NCBI GenBank assembly: GCA_900321005.1
Contig: ONUF01000011.1
Coordinates: 1-51,757, forward strand
Direction of reading: 5' to 3'
Origin: an uncultured Bacteroidales bacterium
Lineage (GTDB): Bacteria; Bacteroidota; Bacteroidia; Bacteroidales; Paludibacteraceae
Length of the DNA: 51,757 nt
The notes under the pieces were generated by a model. That model had not been told where the DNA came from. It was given only the letters and a program-made list of their open reading frames with translations, and made no database searches. Made by a program: the position numbers and the translations under genes. This document shows positions 33,410 through 42,197 of the stretch, piece by piece (the first letter of the stretch is position 1; each line of letters starts with the position of its first letter).

Positions 33410-33815
33410 CTTCGTCGTCAAAATCTATCTCATCCAAGTAGTTGTCACTCATAAAGACCTCTATCTCGCGGCGGTCTTTCTTCGTCGGACGCCCCATGCC
33501 TCTGTCTCGCCCGCCATTACCGGCCATGCGCGCCAGTTCGAGTATCTCGAGTTGCTGCGGACTCGTCTCATCCCGCATGTATTCCGGCACAAGTTTGGCA
33601 CCGAGTCGGTTCTCTGTCAGTTGCAGCACGCGGTAGGTGTACGTCACGGGGCCTTTGCGCACATGGAACACATCGCCCACTTTGAACGTACGGCTGGGTT
33701 TGAGTTGCACGCCGTTCATGGAAATTCGCCCGTTCTTGCAAGCGTCTGCAGCGATTGAGCGGGTCTTGTAGATCCGCATTGCCCACAGATATTTGTCAAC
33801 TCTGACCTCAGACAT
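33399..33815 (-). CDS. hslR: S4-domain RNA-binding protein (Hsp15-like)
   Basis: 138 aa. S4 domain at the N-terminus (VRVDKYLWAMRIYKTRSIAADACKNGRISMNG), then a basic stretch and a long acidic tail (DNYLDEIDFDDEDEE). Hsp15 binds 50S subunits stuck with peptidyl-tRNA, which fits the pth neighbour. The 30-bp gap to pth is almost filled by the 7-bp array 33817-33844. Confidence 0.85.
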   Translation of the reverse strand: MSEVRVDKYLWAMRIYKTRSIAADACKNGRISMNGVQLKPSRTFKVGDVFHVRKGPVTYTYRVLQLTENRLGAKLVPEYMRDETSPQQLEILELARMAGNGGRDRGMGRPTKKDRREIEVFMSDNYLDEIDFDDEDEE

Positions 33816-33816
33816 A

Positions 33817-33844
33817 AATCACCAATTACAAATCACAAATTTTA
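33817..33844. repeat. 7-bp tandem array in the hslR-pth gap, 4 units
   Basis: Units AATCACC, AATTACA, AATCACA, AATTTTA. It fills the whole 30-bp gap and matches the coding array 30490-30524 (reverse complement). Confidence 0.8.
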
Positions 33845-33845
33845 A

Positions 33846-34412
33846 TCATTTATGATTAAATAGATTCATTGTGCGGTCGATACCTTGGAGACAGAAAGAG
33901 GGAATGATTTCCGTCGTCACTTTCAGACGCTCGTCAATGTTCTTCTTCTCCTCCTCGGTCCACTCGCCCAGCACGAAGTTAATCTGCGTGCCGCGCGTGT
34001 ACTCGTTTCCGATACCGAAGCGCACGCGGGCGTAGTTCTCTGTGCCCAACACGGATTGAATATTGCCCAAGCCGTTATGTCCGCCGTTGGAGCCCTGCTT
34101 GCGAATACGAATCGTTCCGAAGGGCAGGTTGAGGTCATCCACCAGCACGAGCATATTCTCCACGGGAATCTTCTCCTGCTGCAACCAATACCGCACGGCG
34201 TTGCCGCTGAGGTTCATGTAGGTCGACGGCTTCAGCAATACCAACTCGGCGTTCTTCACGCGACATTTGGCGACAAACCCGTACCGCTTGTCTTCCCAGC
34301 TAACGTTTTTCGACGCCGCAAACGCATCGATCATCATAAAACCGATGTTATGTCGCGTGCCGGCGTACTCGTCGCCGATATTACCTAGCCCAACTATTAG
34401 AAACTTTGCCAT
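33846..34412 (-). CDS. pth: Peptidyl-tRNA hydrolase
   Basis: 188 aa. Family start [26 protein letters not shown] with catalytic His in TRHNIGF (His near 20), [12 protein letters not shown] (Asn-like binding), [31 protein letters not shown]. It frees tRNA from peptidyl-tRNA that drops off ribosomes. Downstream of rplY with a terminator-like hairpin in the gap. Confidence 0.96.
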   Translation of the reverse strand: MAKFLIVGLGNIGDEYAGTRHNIGFMMIDAFAASKNVSWEDKRYGFVAKCRVKNAELVLLKPSTYMNLSGNAVRYWLQQEKIPVENMLVLVDDLNLPFGTIRIRKQGSNGGHNGLGNIQSVLGTENYARVRFGIGNEYTRGTQINFVLGEWTEEEKKNIDERLKVTTEIIPSFCLQGIDRTMNLFNHK

Positions 34413-34424
34413 CTTCTTAAAAAT

Positions 34425-34454
34425 TAAGGGCGGGCGTAAACCGCCTCGCCCTTA
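34425..34454 (-). terminator. Terminator-like hairpin between rplY and pth
   Basis: Nested stem AAGGGCG / CGCCCTT with inner GGCG / CGCC (34426-34453), followed on the minus strand by AATTTTTAAG. Probably partial termination after rplY. Confidence 0.65.
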
Positions 34455-34458
34455 TCCG

Positions 34459-34486
34459 ATAACCGTTAACCGATAACCGTTAACCG
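34459..34486. repeat. 7-bp tandem array between rplY and pth, 4 units
   Basis: Units ATAACCG, TTAACCG, ATAACCG, TTAACCG, directly before the rplY stop. Confidence 0.8.
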
Positions 34487-34489
34487 TTA

Positions 34490-35047
34490 TTACGCTTGTT
34501 TGCTCTGGCGGGTTGCCTTCACCTCTGCTACGCAAGCGTCTGCAGGGTTAACGAACTTCAGGCCTTCTACCTTCACATCCTCAACAGCAATCTTCTTACC
34601 CAGACCAAGCTCGGTAACGTCGATGTTGATACGATCGGGGAATGCGGTGTAGATACCCTGAACTTTCAGTTTGCGCATAGCCTGAACCAACTTACCACCG
34701 GCTTTAACACCCTCTGCGAGACCGTTCAACTGAACAGGGATCTCAACTACTACCGGCTTCTTCTCATCTACTGCGAGGAAGTCAATGTGCAGGGTCTTGC
34801 CGTCGATCGGATGGAACTGCAGCTCCTTCACGATAGCTTTGGTCTTGGTGTCACCTACGGTGAGGTCAACGATCTGGGTGTCCGGGCTGTAGATCAGTTT
34901 GCGAACGTCAGCAGCTGCTACCGTAAAGGTGCAACTCAAACCACAACCGTAAATGTTGCAAGGAATCAATTCCTCTGCGCGGAAAGCCTTAGCGGCCTTC
35001 TTGCCGTACTCGCTACGCGGAGTACCTACCAATGCGAATTCTTTCAT
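34490..35047 (-). CDS. rplY: 50S ribosomal protein L25/Ctc
   Basis: 185 aa, the long Ctc-type form. N-terminal L25 domain (GTPRSEYGKKAAKAFRAEELIPCNIYG) binds 5S rRNA; the C-terminal TL5-like domain (EIPVQLNGLAEGVKAGGKLVQAMRKLKVQG) follows from about 95. It is preceded by tRNA-Gln with the shared promoter at 35252-35283. The order rplY-pth is widely conserved. Confidence 0.95.
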   Translation of the reverse strand: MKEFALVGTPRSEYGKKAAKAFRAEELIPCNIYGCGLSCTFTVAAADVRKLIYSPDTQIVDLTVGDTKTKAIVKELQFHPIDGKTLHIDFLAVDEKKPVVVEIPVQLNGLAEGVKAGGKLVQAMRKLKVQGIYTAFPDRINIDVTELGLGKKIAVEDVKVEGLKFVNPADACVAEVKATRQSKQA

Positions 35048-35097
35048 TTGAATAAAATTGTTTTTGTGTTACTTAATACCGTGTATTCCATCACACG

Positions 35098-35133
35098 TCG
35101 GCCATTCGCCATTCGGCCATTGGCCTTTAGCCA
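35098..35133. repeat. 7-bp tandem array between tRNA-Gln and rplY
   Basis: Units TCGGCCA, TTCGCCA, TTCGGCCA (8 bp), TTGGCCT, TTAGCCA. It lies in the gap between the tRNA gene and rplY. Confidence 0.7.
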
Positions 35134-35159
35134 TTATAAAGGCTGCAACCGCAGCCTTG

Positions 35160-35230
35160 TTGTCCACCGAGGAGTCGAACCTCGCTTCTCGGAACCAAAA
35201 TCCGGTGTAATACCGATATACGAGTGGACA
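35160..35230 (-). tRNA. tRNA-Gln (anticodon UUG)
   Basis: Read on the minus strand: acceptor TGTCCAC / GTGGACA, D-loop with CGGT, anticodon loop TTTTGGT (anticodon TTG), T-stem CGAGG / CCTCG with loop TTCGACT. CCA is not encoded. Odd: D-stem T-T and anticodon-stem C27-A43 mismatches. It is the first gene of the rplY-pth operon. Confidence 0.9.
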
Positions 35231-35251
35231 ATGCTTTTGAAAAAGCGGGTG

Positions 35252-35283
35252 CAAAATTACTACAAAAAAATCAAATACGCAAA
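35252..35283 (-). promoter_or_regulatory. Promoter of the tRNA-Gln-rplY-pth-nth operon
   Basis: Minus strand: TTTG (35280-35283), 20 bp, TAATTTTG (35252-35259). It ends 21 bp before the tRNA gene. Confidence 0.75.
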
Positions 35284-35369
35284 TATTTTGTCAAAAAAAA
35301 TAAGTTTGCTCGCAAAAATCAGTTGTTTTAGGCAAAATATTTGCTGTTTGCACGTTAGTGCGAACGTAA

Positions 35370-35403
35370 TTTCGGCGGGAACCCGCTTGCGGGAGGGCCG
35401 AAA
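35370..35403 (-). terminator. Hairpin after tyrS, probable terminator
   Basis: Nested stem TTTCGGC / GCCGAAA with inner CCCGC / GCGGG, 11 bp after the tyrS stop. The T run is weak. Confidence 0.6.
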
Positions 35404-35413
35404 GTACAACATT

Positions 35414-36715
35414 TTATTTTGCTACAACAAGGTAGTAGTTTTTCTTCCCTTTTTGGAAAAGCAAGTACTTGTTATTGAGCAACGCGGCGTCGGTGATCGG
35501 AGTTGCCGGGTCGGTCAGTTTCTCTTTGTTCATCGAGAAACCGTTCGCCTGAATCATCTTGCGTGCCTCGCCCTTGGACGGGAAGATAGCCGTCTTCTCT
35601 GCCAGCAGGTCCAACGGACCGATACCGGCTTTCAACTCATCCAGGCTGATCTCGTATGTCTCTACGCCTTCGAACACTTGCAGGAATGTCTCTTCGTCCA
35701 ATGCGCGCAGCGCGTCCGCGGTCGCGTTTCCGAATAATATATTCGTAGCTTCCACCGCCTTGTTATAATCTTCCTCGCTATGTACCATGCAGGTCACCTC
35801 TTTGGCCAACCGTTTCTGCAACACGCGCAGGTGCGGCGCCTCTTCGTGCTCCGTAATCAGCGCCTCGATCTCTTCGCGGCTGAGGCTCGTGAAGATCTTG
35901 ATATAGCGTTTCGCATCGTCGTCGCTCACATTCATCCAGAACTGGAAGAACTTGTACGGACTCGTGTATTGGCGGCTCAGCCATACATTGCCGCTCTCGG
36001 TCTTGCCGAACTTACCGCCGTCGGCTTTCGTGATGAGCGGACAGGTAAGTGCGAAGGCTTCGTTACCCGTGATTTTCTTGATGAGCTCCGTGCCCGTGGT
36101 GATATTGCCCCATTGGTCCGAACCGCCCATCTGCAGTTTGCAGTTCTTGTGCTCGTTCAGATAGACGAAGTCATACCCCTGCAGCAACTGATACGTGAAC
36201 TCCGTGAACGACATACCCTGACTGAACTCGCCGTTGAAGCGTTTCTTCACGGAGTCTTTCGCCATCATGTAGTTGACGGTGATCAGTTTGCCGATGTTGC
36301 GCGCGAAATCAAGGAAGGTATAGTCCTTCATCCAGTCGTAGTTGTTCACCAGCTCGGCTGCGTTCGGTTCGTTGCTGTTGAAATCCAGAAAGTGCTCCAA
36401 CTGCTCGCGGATGCACTGTACGTTATGACGTAGCGTCTCCTCCGTCAGCAGGTTACGCTCTGCGCTCTTACCGCTCGGGTCACCGATCATGCCGGTCGCA
36501 CCGCCCACCAGCGCGATGGGCTTATGGCCGCAGGCCTGCAGGTGACGCAGCATCATGATGCCGCACAAGTGACCGATATGCAGACTGTCCGCCGTCGGGT
36601 CGATACCCACATACGCGGTCGTCACTTCCTTCATTAACTGCTCCTCCGTACCCGGCATGATGTCCTGCAACATACCCCTCCAACGGAGTTCTTCAACAAA
36701 ATTCTTCGTGATCAT
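35414..36715 (-). CDS. tyrS: Tyrosyl-tRNA synthetase
   Basis: 433 aa. Class I motifs: HIGH-type [13 protein letters not shown] (about 41-53) and the KMSKS-like [12 protein letters not shown] (about 236), with [12 protein letters not shown] upstream. A C-terminal S4-type RNA-binding part ends at [12 protein letters not shown]. It charges tRNA-Tyr. Own promoter at 36741-36772; the stop of the TamB-Omp85 fusion gene lies 74 bp upstream. Confidence 0.97.
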   Translation of the reverse strand: MITKNFVEELRWRGMLQDIMPGTEEQLMKEVTTAYVGIDPTADSLHIGHLCGIMMLRHLQACGHKPIALVGGATGMIGDPSGKSAERNLLTEETLRHNVQCIREQLEHFLDFNSNEPNAAELVNNYDWMKDYTFLDFARNIGKLITVNYMMAKDSVKKRFNGEFSQGMSFTEFTYQLLQGYDFVYLNEHKNCKLQMGGSDQWGNITTGTELIKKITGNEAFALTCPLITKADGGKFGKTESGNVWLSRQYTSPYKFFQFWMNVSDDDAKRYIKIFTSLSREEIEALITEHEEAPHLRVLQKRLAKEVTCMVHSEEDYNKAVEATNILFGNATADALRALDEETFLQVFEGVETYEISLDELKAGIGPLDLLAEKTAIFPSKGEARKMIQANGFSMNKEKLTDPATPITDAALLNNKYLLFQKGKKNYYLVVAK

Positions 36716-36740
36716 CTATCTGATTTTTCAAATTAGCGTG

Positions 36741-36772
36741 CAAAAGTACTGCTTTTTTTTGACATACGCAAA
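36741..36772 (-). promoter_or_regulatory. Promoter of tyrS
   Basis: Minus strand: TTTG (36769-36772), 20 bp, TACTTTTG (36741-36748), with GTATGTCA after the -33 element. Confidence 0.75.
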
Positions 36773-36788
36773 TAAAAACGCAAAAATC

Positions 36789-39700
36789 TTAGAACGGGTA
36801 ACCGATACCAAAGTTCACGCGGATGGCATCAAGCGCGGAGGGAATGTTGAAGTAGGTGTTGATCGGCTGTGTGGGGTCGGGTTTGCCGTCCTTGTCATAA
36901 CGGAAGGTTTGGTATGGCGCGTGGATACCAACGCCGATGTCGAGTCGGACAACGAGTCCGTCTATGTCAAGACGCAGGCCGGCGCCGGTACCGAGTGCAA
37001 TCTGTTTGGCAAACTCGGGGCTACTGAGGATGCCGTCATACAAAGGCTGGTTGGCGTGCAGATAGGAGAGGTACTCTTCATGACCGATTGCCTTGAAGAT
37101 GGCGTTGAACGAGTACCAGTTCCATACGTTACCGGCGTCCACGAAAGCGGCTCCGAAGAGTTTCCATACAATCGGGAAGCGGAACTCGAAATTCGCCTCC
37201 AGTTTGATGTCTCCGGCGTGGAAGAAACTCTGGTTGTATTTGGAGGAATAGAAGTTTCCGGGTCCGTATGCATATGGCGAAGCGGCACGCAGACTAAGCG
37301 GTCCTCCTGTATGGAAGGCTTCGGAGAGGGGTGCGAAAAGGGAGTTGCCAAGCGGGATATTCGCGCCGGCAAACAGGCGCGTAGCGATACAAATCTTATC
37401 CGTGAAATTGAACTTGTTGCGCAGTTCGAAGGTGAGTTTGACAAATTGGTTGAAGGTGATATTTCCCAAGGGTTTGTCCTTGTCGTTCCATTTATATCCG
37501 AAGAGGCAGTAAAGGGCGTTGATGAGGTTTCCGGACTCCTTCACGCCGAGGTCAAGGAAACTGTTCACGGCGCGCTTGGAGCGATAGTCATCATAGATGA
37601 AATGGTAGCTGATAGATGGCACAAACTCATCTCCTGCAATGACTTGAATCAGTTCCGGGTACTCGGCCGCTTTGCCCGTCAGACTGTCTGTCTCCGCTTT
37701 CATCTTCACTACCGAGAGCGAGAACGGCGTGAAAGCATGCGTGATATACGGGCTGTTGGCTGAGCGAATAAAATAGGAGAACGATCCGGAGATTTTATGT
37801 ACGCCGTACCCGCCGGCGATGTTCTCATACTGATAGCCGAGCATATACCGCGTGTCGCCCTCCGGGATATTGTCACCTGTCCAATGCAGGTATGGAAAGA
37901 CGAGCGAAGCGTTGAGACCGAGTTTGTAGGTGTCGGTCTTTCTCGGATCGCCCGGATGTCTGTTACGCAATGCCCAGTAATACGCGCCGTTGCCCTTGAG
38001 TGTAAAACTCTCGCCCTTGCCGAGCACGTTCTTGATGGTTGATTTGAGCGTCAGGTCCGGACCAATACTGTTGTTCGAGCGGTAGGCTACTCCGGCGTCG
38101 GCGGAGAGTCCGTAGGTACGTGTGATACTATCGCCGCGGAAGAGTTCTTGCCGACGCCAATCTTTGATGGCCCGCACGGCGAGACCGGACTTATAGAGTT
38201 CGCCTTCCAGCACGTTGTTATAGTCGCGTTGCGAGAAGAGACGCAGCGAGACACCTCCGTCTTTGGTTAACTTGTAGTCGGCGGTGAAATTGGTGAACAT
38301 ACCTTTGGCGTCGTTGAGCTCAGGGTTATCCGTGAGGGTTGAACCCAAGGTGATGCGCAGTTTGTCTTTGAAGAATGACTTGCTGATAGATATGTTCATG
38401 TCGTTGGTCTTGCCGGAAGCGTGCTCTGTCTGCCCGCTGCTGAAGTCAATGTCCACTACTTTGCCGAGTTTGGAATTGGCCATCGCCGCATTGATACGGC
38501 TGTTGATGATAGACGAGAGCGCATACCCGTTGCGTTGCGCCGCTACGTTGCTCTCACCTACATACATGCCTGTCGCTAACAAGGTGGCTGCCAGTCCCTC
38601 GCGCGTGCCCTCGTCGAGCGAAGCCAGTTCGCGTGTGATAGTCTCATCATCCGGGGCTTCAAGGAAGAAACCGATACTCTGCAGACCAATCGAATCAATC
38701 TCTCCGTTCACTCGCACGCCGGTGATGAAGTCCACGCGTCGTGTCTCTTCCCCTTCTGACTCAACATCTGCTTTTACTTTCTGCGAAGCAGAGACATGGA
38801 GTTGTGTATGGCCTACGGGTCCGTGGAAGGCGATATGACTTCCGGAATCCACATGGAACGGCATGATAGGGTATGCCTTGGGTGAGTAACGTACAAAGCC
38901 GTCATCTACGTTGATGCGTCCGCTGAGGGAGAGCGGGTCGGCTTCAGCCATGTGGTAATGAATACCGGCTGTGCCGTACGGCTTGACCTGCGCAAGGTTC
39001 TTCTTATCAATCTGGTACGTGATGTCCGTCACAGGCAACAGCGTTACATGGATGTCCGCTCTGATACTATCCATCGGACCGGAGACCTGACCGCGGATAT
39101 CCGTGGCTAACTTGCCATAGACGGGAATAGGACCGCCTTGTGGTAAGTTCACCGGCGCAAAACTGTCTGCAGCGAGCGTGATATTCAAGCGCATCTTATC
39201 AAGGTCGAGCCCGCCGGATAGCGCGATAAACGTGCTATCCGCTCCATAGATCGGCAGACCGTTCAGATTCATATGGTTATGAACCATGGTGATAGGTGTC
39301 TCGCCGAGACGGACCCCCACTTGGTAAGGCTTGTATTCCGCCGCTATGCCGCGCGGTTGTACCTCGGCGGAGATATCCGGCTTATGCGGCAGTCCGTCCA
39401 CCGAAGCGTTTGCTCGTACAGCTCCGCGAAGCTCTATGTCCGTGAGCGTCACGAAACTATTAATGAGAGCAAGCGGAATGTCCTCTGTATGAACGTCCGC
39501 GCGCAGCGCATTCGCAACCGTCTCCGAAGGAGACAGACGCAAGTCTATCGTATGGTCGCCCAAGGCTATATCCTCGTAGTACAGACTGTCAAGCGTCAGT
39601 TTTCCGTCGCCGTGCAGGCTGTTTCCCTTACGCATGATGTCCATACGGACTGCCGCGTCGGTACAAAGCCCTTCGAAATTCATCGCGCCGTCCGTGAGAC

Positions 39701-41357
39701 GGGTGTCGGCTGCGAGTGTCGCATTTGTGAGCCCTTCCGCCATACGAAGATCCAACGAAGCCTTCACTGCCGGCAGGTCGAGTTTGGTAAAGGCCAAAGT
39801 GACAGGCGAAAGAGAAAAACTCGTCCGGAGCGAGTCGAAACGAAGCGAGACGGCCACCTTTCGGAAATCCAAACCCGCACTGTCGATGATGGCTTGTATC
39901 GGACTGCCTTTTCGCAGCGTGACATCGGCCTTGATGGCCGGTATTTTCCAGCGGATCGTATCCAATACGGTGAGGTCCTCTAATGAAGTGAGTGCATGTA
40001 TAACCGCCGAGTCAGTCACTGTCTGAACGAGCGGCTGAATCTTATCTATCAAACTCATTAGCGGCATGGGCGAACGGATGTCTGCTTTCACGCCGGGCAT
40101 GGTAAGCGCGAGCGAAGTGACACTGTCGGTTGCACCCTTGAACGTGGTATGAGAGAGGTCATACGGACCGTAAATCGCTTCGTCGAGATGTGTTTCTACG
40201 CGCGATACCATAGGCCGTTTGGGGTTGACACCTCGTCCCTGAGCTTCGATGTCTCCGGCGAGAACGACCCGTGTGGAGTCCTGCAGGAAAGGCGAGAGGT
40301 TGACGCGCTCGATATGTACCGACGCATCGTAGATCTCATCGTCGATATCGTAACTCGCCCGCAGGTTCGCTTTGCTACCTTGATATTCCGCGTCACCGGT
40401 TACCTCTATACGCATCGTCGCGAGGTTCATCTCGGTCGCATAGAGGTCGGCTTTCGCGCCGATATCATCCGAACGAACATGCAGACCGTCCGAAGTGATC
40501 AGGTTGTTGTTCAGTAGCACGTTTGCATTGCCGTAAATCGTGTCTGCCGGTATGCGAACTTGATTCAAGCCGAAACAAAAACCACCTACATGCAATCGCC
40601 GTGCCTCATAGTGGTTGGCTCCTACATCGACCAGAGCCTCCGTGGATAAGTGACTAGTGCGAATGTCCAGATTCAACGGCGTCATCGCATAATGGATGTT
40701 CCGTAACTCGCCATCTGGTATGTCAAAGGCCAGTAGTAGCGGTGTTGTATCCAATGCCGCAGTATCCGGAGAAGAAGTGCTGCGCAGATCAATAGCTACA
40801 TCGGCATCATAGATGCGCAGCCCGTGCAGCGGGTATTTGCCTTTGGCAATAAGAATCTCCGGACTCGACACTTCCAAGTTGTTCACGATAGCATCGACAC
40901 CTACGGTCTCAATCAGACTATCCGAATGGAAGGTGGCTTGGTCGAGTCGGAGTCGCTCAACGATAATGGGAATAGATGTAAAATCCTGAATCCTGACTTC
41001 TGATGTCTGAAGGCTTCCTTTTAGTCTAAGTGCGCGCGTATAAATTAAGGTGTCTTGTCCGCGATGACCGACAAAGAGACTGTCGATAGCTACCTCTACA
41101 GGCAGATCCTCTTGCCCTCTGTAGGCGCGGTATAGTACCATCGGCGAATGATGGAAAGGCGAGAGGTATATGCCGCCCAAGTCAATGTCAAAATCCGTTT
41201 TTTCTTGGGCAATAGCGATGCCTTTATGCAGAATCTTTGTGCGAAGGGTAGGCGTATAAATCGCCGTTGCTACCGCAATCAGTAGCAACAGCACGATACC
41301 CGACACTACGCCAACGAGCGCAAGCGGAACCTTCCACCAAAGACTCTTTGGGCTCAC
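36789..41357 (-). CDS. TamB-like protein fused to an Omp85-type outer-membrane barrel
   Basis: 1522 aa. Membrane anchor helix at about 9-33, then a TamB/AsmA-like beta-helical region of about 1030 residues (repeated D/G-x-strand units such as IEVTGDAEYQGSKANLRASYD), ending in a TamB-like C-terminal block about 905-1068 (SSIINSRINAAMANSKLGKVVDIDFSS, then KDKLRITLGSTLTDNP, TNFTADYKLTKDGGVSLRLFSQRD). From about 1080 a barrel follows, with GGPLSLRAASPYAYGPG, GDIKLEANFEFRFPIVWKLFGAAFVDAGNVW and ALGTGAGLRLDIDGLVVRLDIGVGIHAPYQT, ending YPF: the signature of Bacteroidetes TamL/BamA barrels. No POTRA domains lie between. The start is GTG directly after the upstream stop. Expected role: lipid or protein traffic between the membranes. 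An in-frame 7-bp array lies at 40983-41010. Confidence 0.82.
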   Translation of the reverse strand: MSPKSLWWKVPLALVGVVSGIVLLLLIAVATAIYTPTLRTKILHKGIAIAQEKTDFDIDLGGIYLSPFHHSPMVLYRAYRGQEDLPVEVAIDSLFVGHRGQDTLIYTRALRLKGSLQTSEVRIQDFTSIPIIVERLRLDQATFHSDSLIETVGVDAIVNNLEVSSPEILIAKGKYPLHGLRIYDADVAIDLRSTSSPDTAALDTTPLLLAFDIPDGELRNIHYAMTPLNLDIRTSHLSTEALVDVGANHYEARRLHVGGFCFGLNQVRIPADTIYGNANVLLNNNLITSDGLHVRSDDIGAKADLYATEMNLATMRIEVTGDAEYQGSKANLRASYDIDDEIYDASVHIERVNLSPFLQDSTRVVLAGDIEAQGRGVNPKRPMVSRVETHLDEAIYGPYDLSHTTFKGATDSVTSLALTMPGVKADIRSPMPLMSLIDKIQPLVQTVTDSAVIHALTSLEDLTVLDTIRWKIPAIKADVTLRKGSPIQAIIDSAGLDFRKVAVSLRFDSLRTSFSLSPVTLAFTKLDLPAVKASLDLRMAEGLTNATLAADTRLTDGAMNFEGLCTDAAVRMDIMRKGNSLHGDGKLTLDSLYYEDIALGDHTIDLRLSPSETVANALRADVHTEDIPLALINSFVTLTDIELRGAVRANASVDGLPHKPDISAEVQPRGIAAEYKPYQVGVRLGETPITMVHNHMNLNGLPIYGADSTFIALSGGLDLDKMRLNITLAADSFAPVNLPQGGPIPVYGKLATDIRGQVSGPMDSIRADIHVTLLPVTDITYQIDKKNLAQVKPYGTAGIHYHMAEADPLSLSGRINVDDGFVRYSPKAYPIMPFHVDSGSHIAFHGPVGHTQLHVSASQKVKADVESEGEETRRVDFITGVRVNGEIDSIGLQSIGFFLEAPDDETITRELASLDEGTREGLAATLLATGMYVGESNVAAQRNGYALSSIINSRINAAMANSKLGKVVDIDFSSGQTEHASGKTNDMNISISKSFFKDKLRITLGSTLTDNPELNDAKGMFTNFTADYKLTKDGGVSLRLFSQRDYNNVLEGELYKSGLAVRAIKDWRRQELFRGDSITRTYGLSADAGVAYRSNNSIGPDLTLKSTIKNVLGKGESFTLKGNGAYYWALRNRHPGDPRKTDTYKLGLNASLVFPYLHWTGDNIPEGDTRYMLGYQYENIAGGYGVHKISGSFSYFIRSANSPYITHAFTPFSLSVVKMKAETDSLTGKAAEYPELIQVIAGDEFVPSISYHFIYDDYRSKRAVNSFLDLGVKESGNLINALYCLFGYKWNDKDKPLGNITFNQFVKLTFELRNKFNFTDKICIATRLFAGANIPLGNSLFAPLSEAFHTGGPLSLRAASPYAYGPGNFYSSKYNQSFFHAGDIKLEANFEFRFPIVWKLFGAAFVDAGNVWNWYSFNAIFKAIGHEEYLSYLHANQPLYDGILSSPEFAKQIALGTGAGLRLDIDGLVVRLDIGVGIHAPYQTFRYDKDGKPDPTQPINTYFNIPSALDAIRVNFGIGYPF
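40983..41010. repeat. 7-bp tandem array inside the TamB-like gene, 4 units
   Basis: Units ATCCTGA, ATCCTGA, CTTCTGA, TGTCTGA in frame, encoding part of SLQTSEVRIQDF. The NNNCTGA/NNNTCAG theme recurs at 47580-47614 and 29604-29638. Confidence 0.65.
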
Positions 41358-42197
41358 TTAGAAACTCTTCTGGATACCGAATTTCAGACCATACAGTCCG
41401 GGCGTAAACTGGTTTGCCAGCAAGTTACGCAATTTACCCGAGAAGATAATAATGTCATTGCTATACTCGTTGGGACCATTGGCGTACAAGCGGGTGGTTC
41501 CGCTGTAGCCGAAACTCATGATGGAGAAGAATACTTGGAATGTACTTCTCCGATTGAACTGGTAGGTGATCACCGGCGATACCTGTACGCCGTATGTCAC
41601 ACTATACTTGAGTCCGTCGAACTCGGTGTCTGTGACATCCCCTGTTACCACGCGCGGGAACTCCATTCCCGTATAGAGGTGCGCCTCCAGCCAGATACCT
41701 ACTTTGTCGTTAAACAGCGTCTTCAACCGGTAGCGCACATAAGGCGTTACAGACCACGAACCGTGCATCACGCGCAGGTCTTCCGTGAAGGTCTTTTCAT
41801 TCAGATTCGCATCCAAACCGGCACGCGAATAACTCGACCATATGTCTTGGAACGAACCTCCTACCCGCAAACCCAGATAGACACGCTCTTTCAGTTTCCA
41901 ACCTATCTCCGGCTCCAGGGCGATGGACCAACCGTTTTCCTTTGTGTTACGATTCGAGTCGTGATGCCAATAGATGTCAAAATTATATCCGTAGTACAAC
42001 TTCTGTTTCCACAGCGGAATGGGTTTCTCCGGCACTTCTGCGGACACACTGTCTGCCGGCGTTTGCGTCTCACCCACTACGGTCACTACACCGCCTACAC
42101 CTGTTGCCAGGGGGTCACTCTCGCTCTGGGCCGTCGCGGTGGTAACACTGAGTACCACTGCGGCAATCAATAAAGTAATCTTATGCATGTTTTTCAT
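41358..42197 (-). CDS. Outer-membrane beta-barrel protein, uncharacterised
   Basis: 279 aa. Signal peptide ends near TATAQ (about 24), then a Ser/Pro-rich linker and about 220 residues of alternating aromatic/polar strands (WSIALEPEIGWKLKERVYLGLRVGG, FQVFFSIMSFGYSG) ending in a final GLKFGIQKSF with C-terminal F, typical of an outer-membrane barrel. Family not identified. Start may be 42197 or the ATG at 42188. It overlaps the antiporter gene by 17 bp and its stop is directly followed by the GTG of the TamB-Omp85 gene, so the three are probably one operon. Confidence 0.7.
   Translation of the reverse strand: MKNMHKITLLIAAVVLSVTTATAQSESDPLATGVGGVVTVVGETQTPADSVSAEVPEKPIPLWKQKLYYGYNFDIYWHHDSNRNTKENGWSIALEPEIGWKLKERVYLGLRVGGSFQDIWSSYSRAGLDANLNEKTFTEDLRVMHGSWSVTPYVRYRLKTLFNDKVGIWLEAHLYTGMEFPRVVTGDVTDTEFDGLKYSVTYGVQVSPVITYQFNRRSTFQVFFSIMSFGYSGTTRLYANGPNEYSNDIIIFSGKLRNLLANQFTPGLYGLKFGIQKSF

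Noticed and set aside
35301-35308. Plus-strand promoter (TAAGTTTG)
   Set aside because: No TTTG at the required 20-bp distance, and no plus-strand gene follows.
34496-35737. 413-codon plus-strand ORF
   Set aside because: Spans rplY, tRNA-Gln, a promoter and tyrS in antisense; impossible as a gene together with these.
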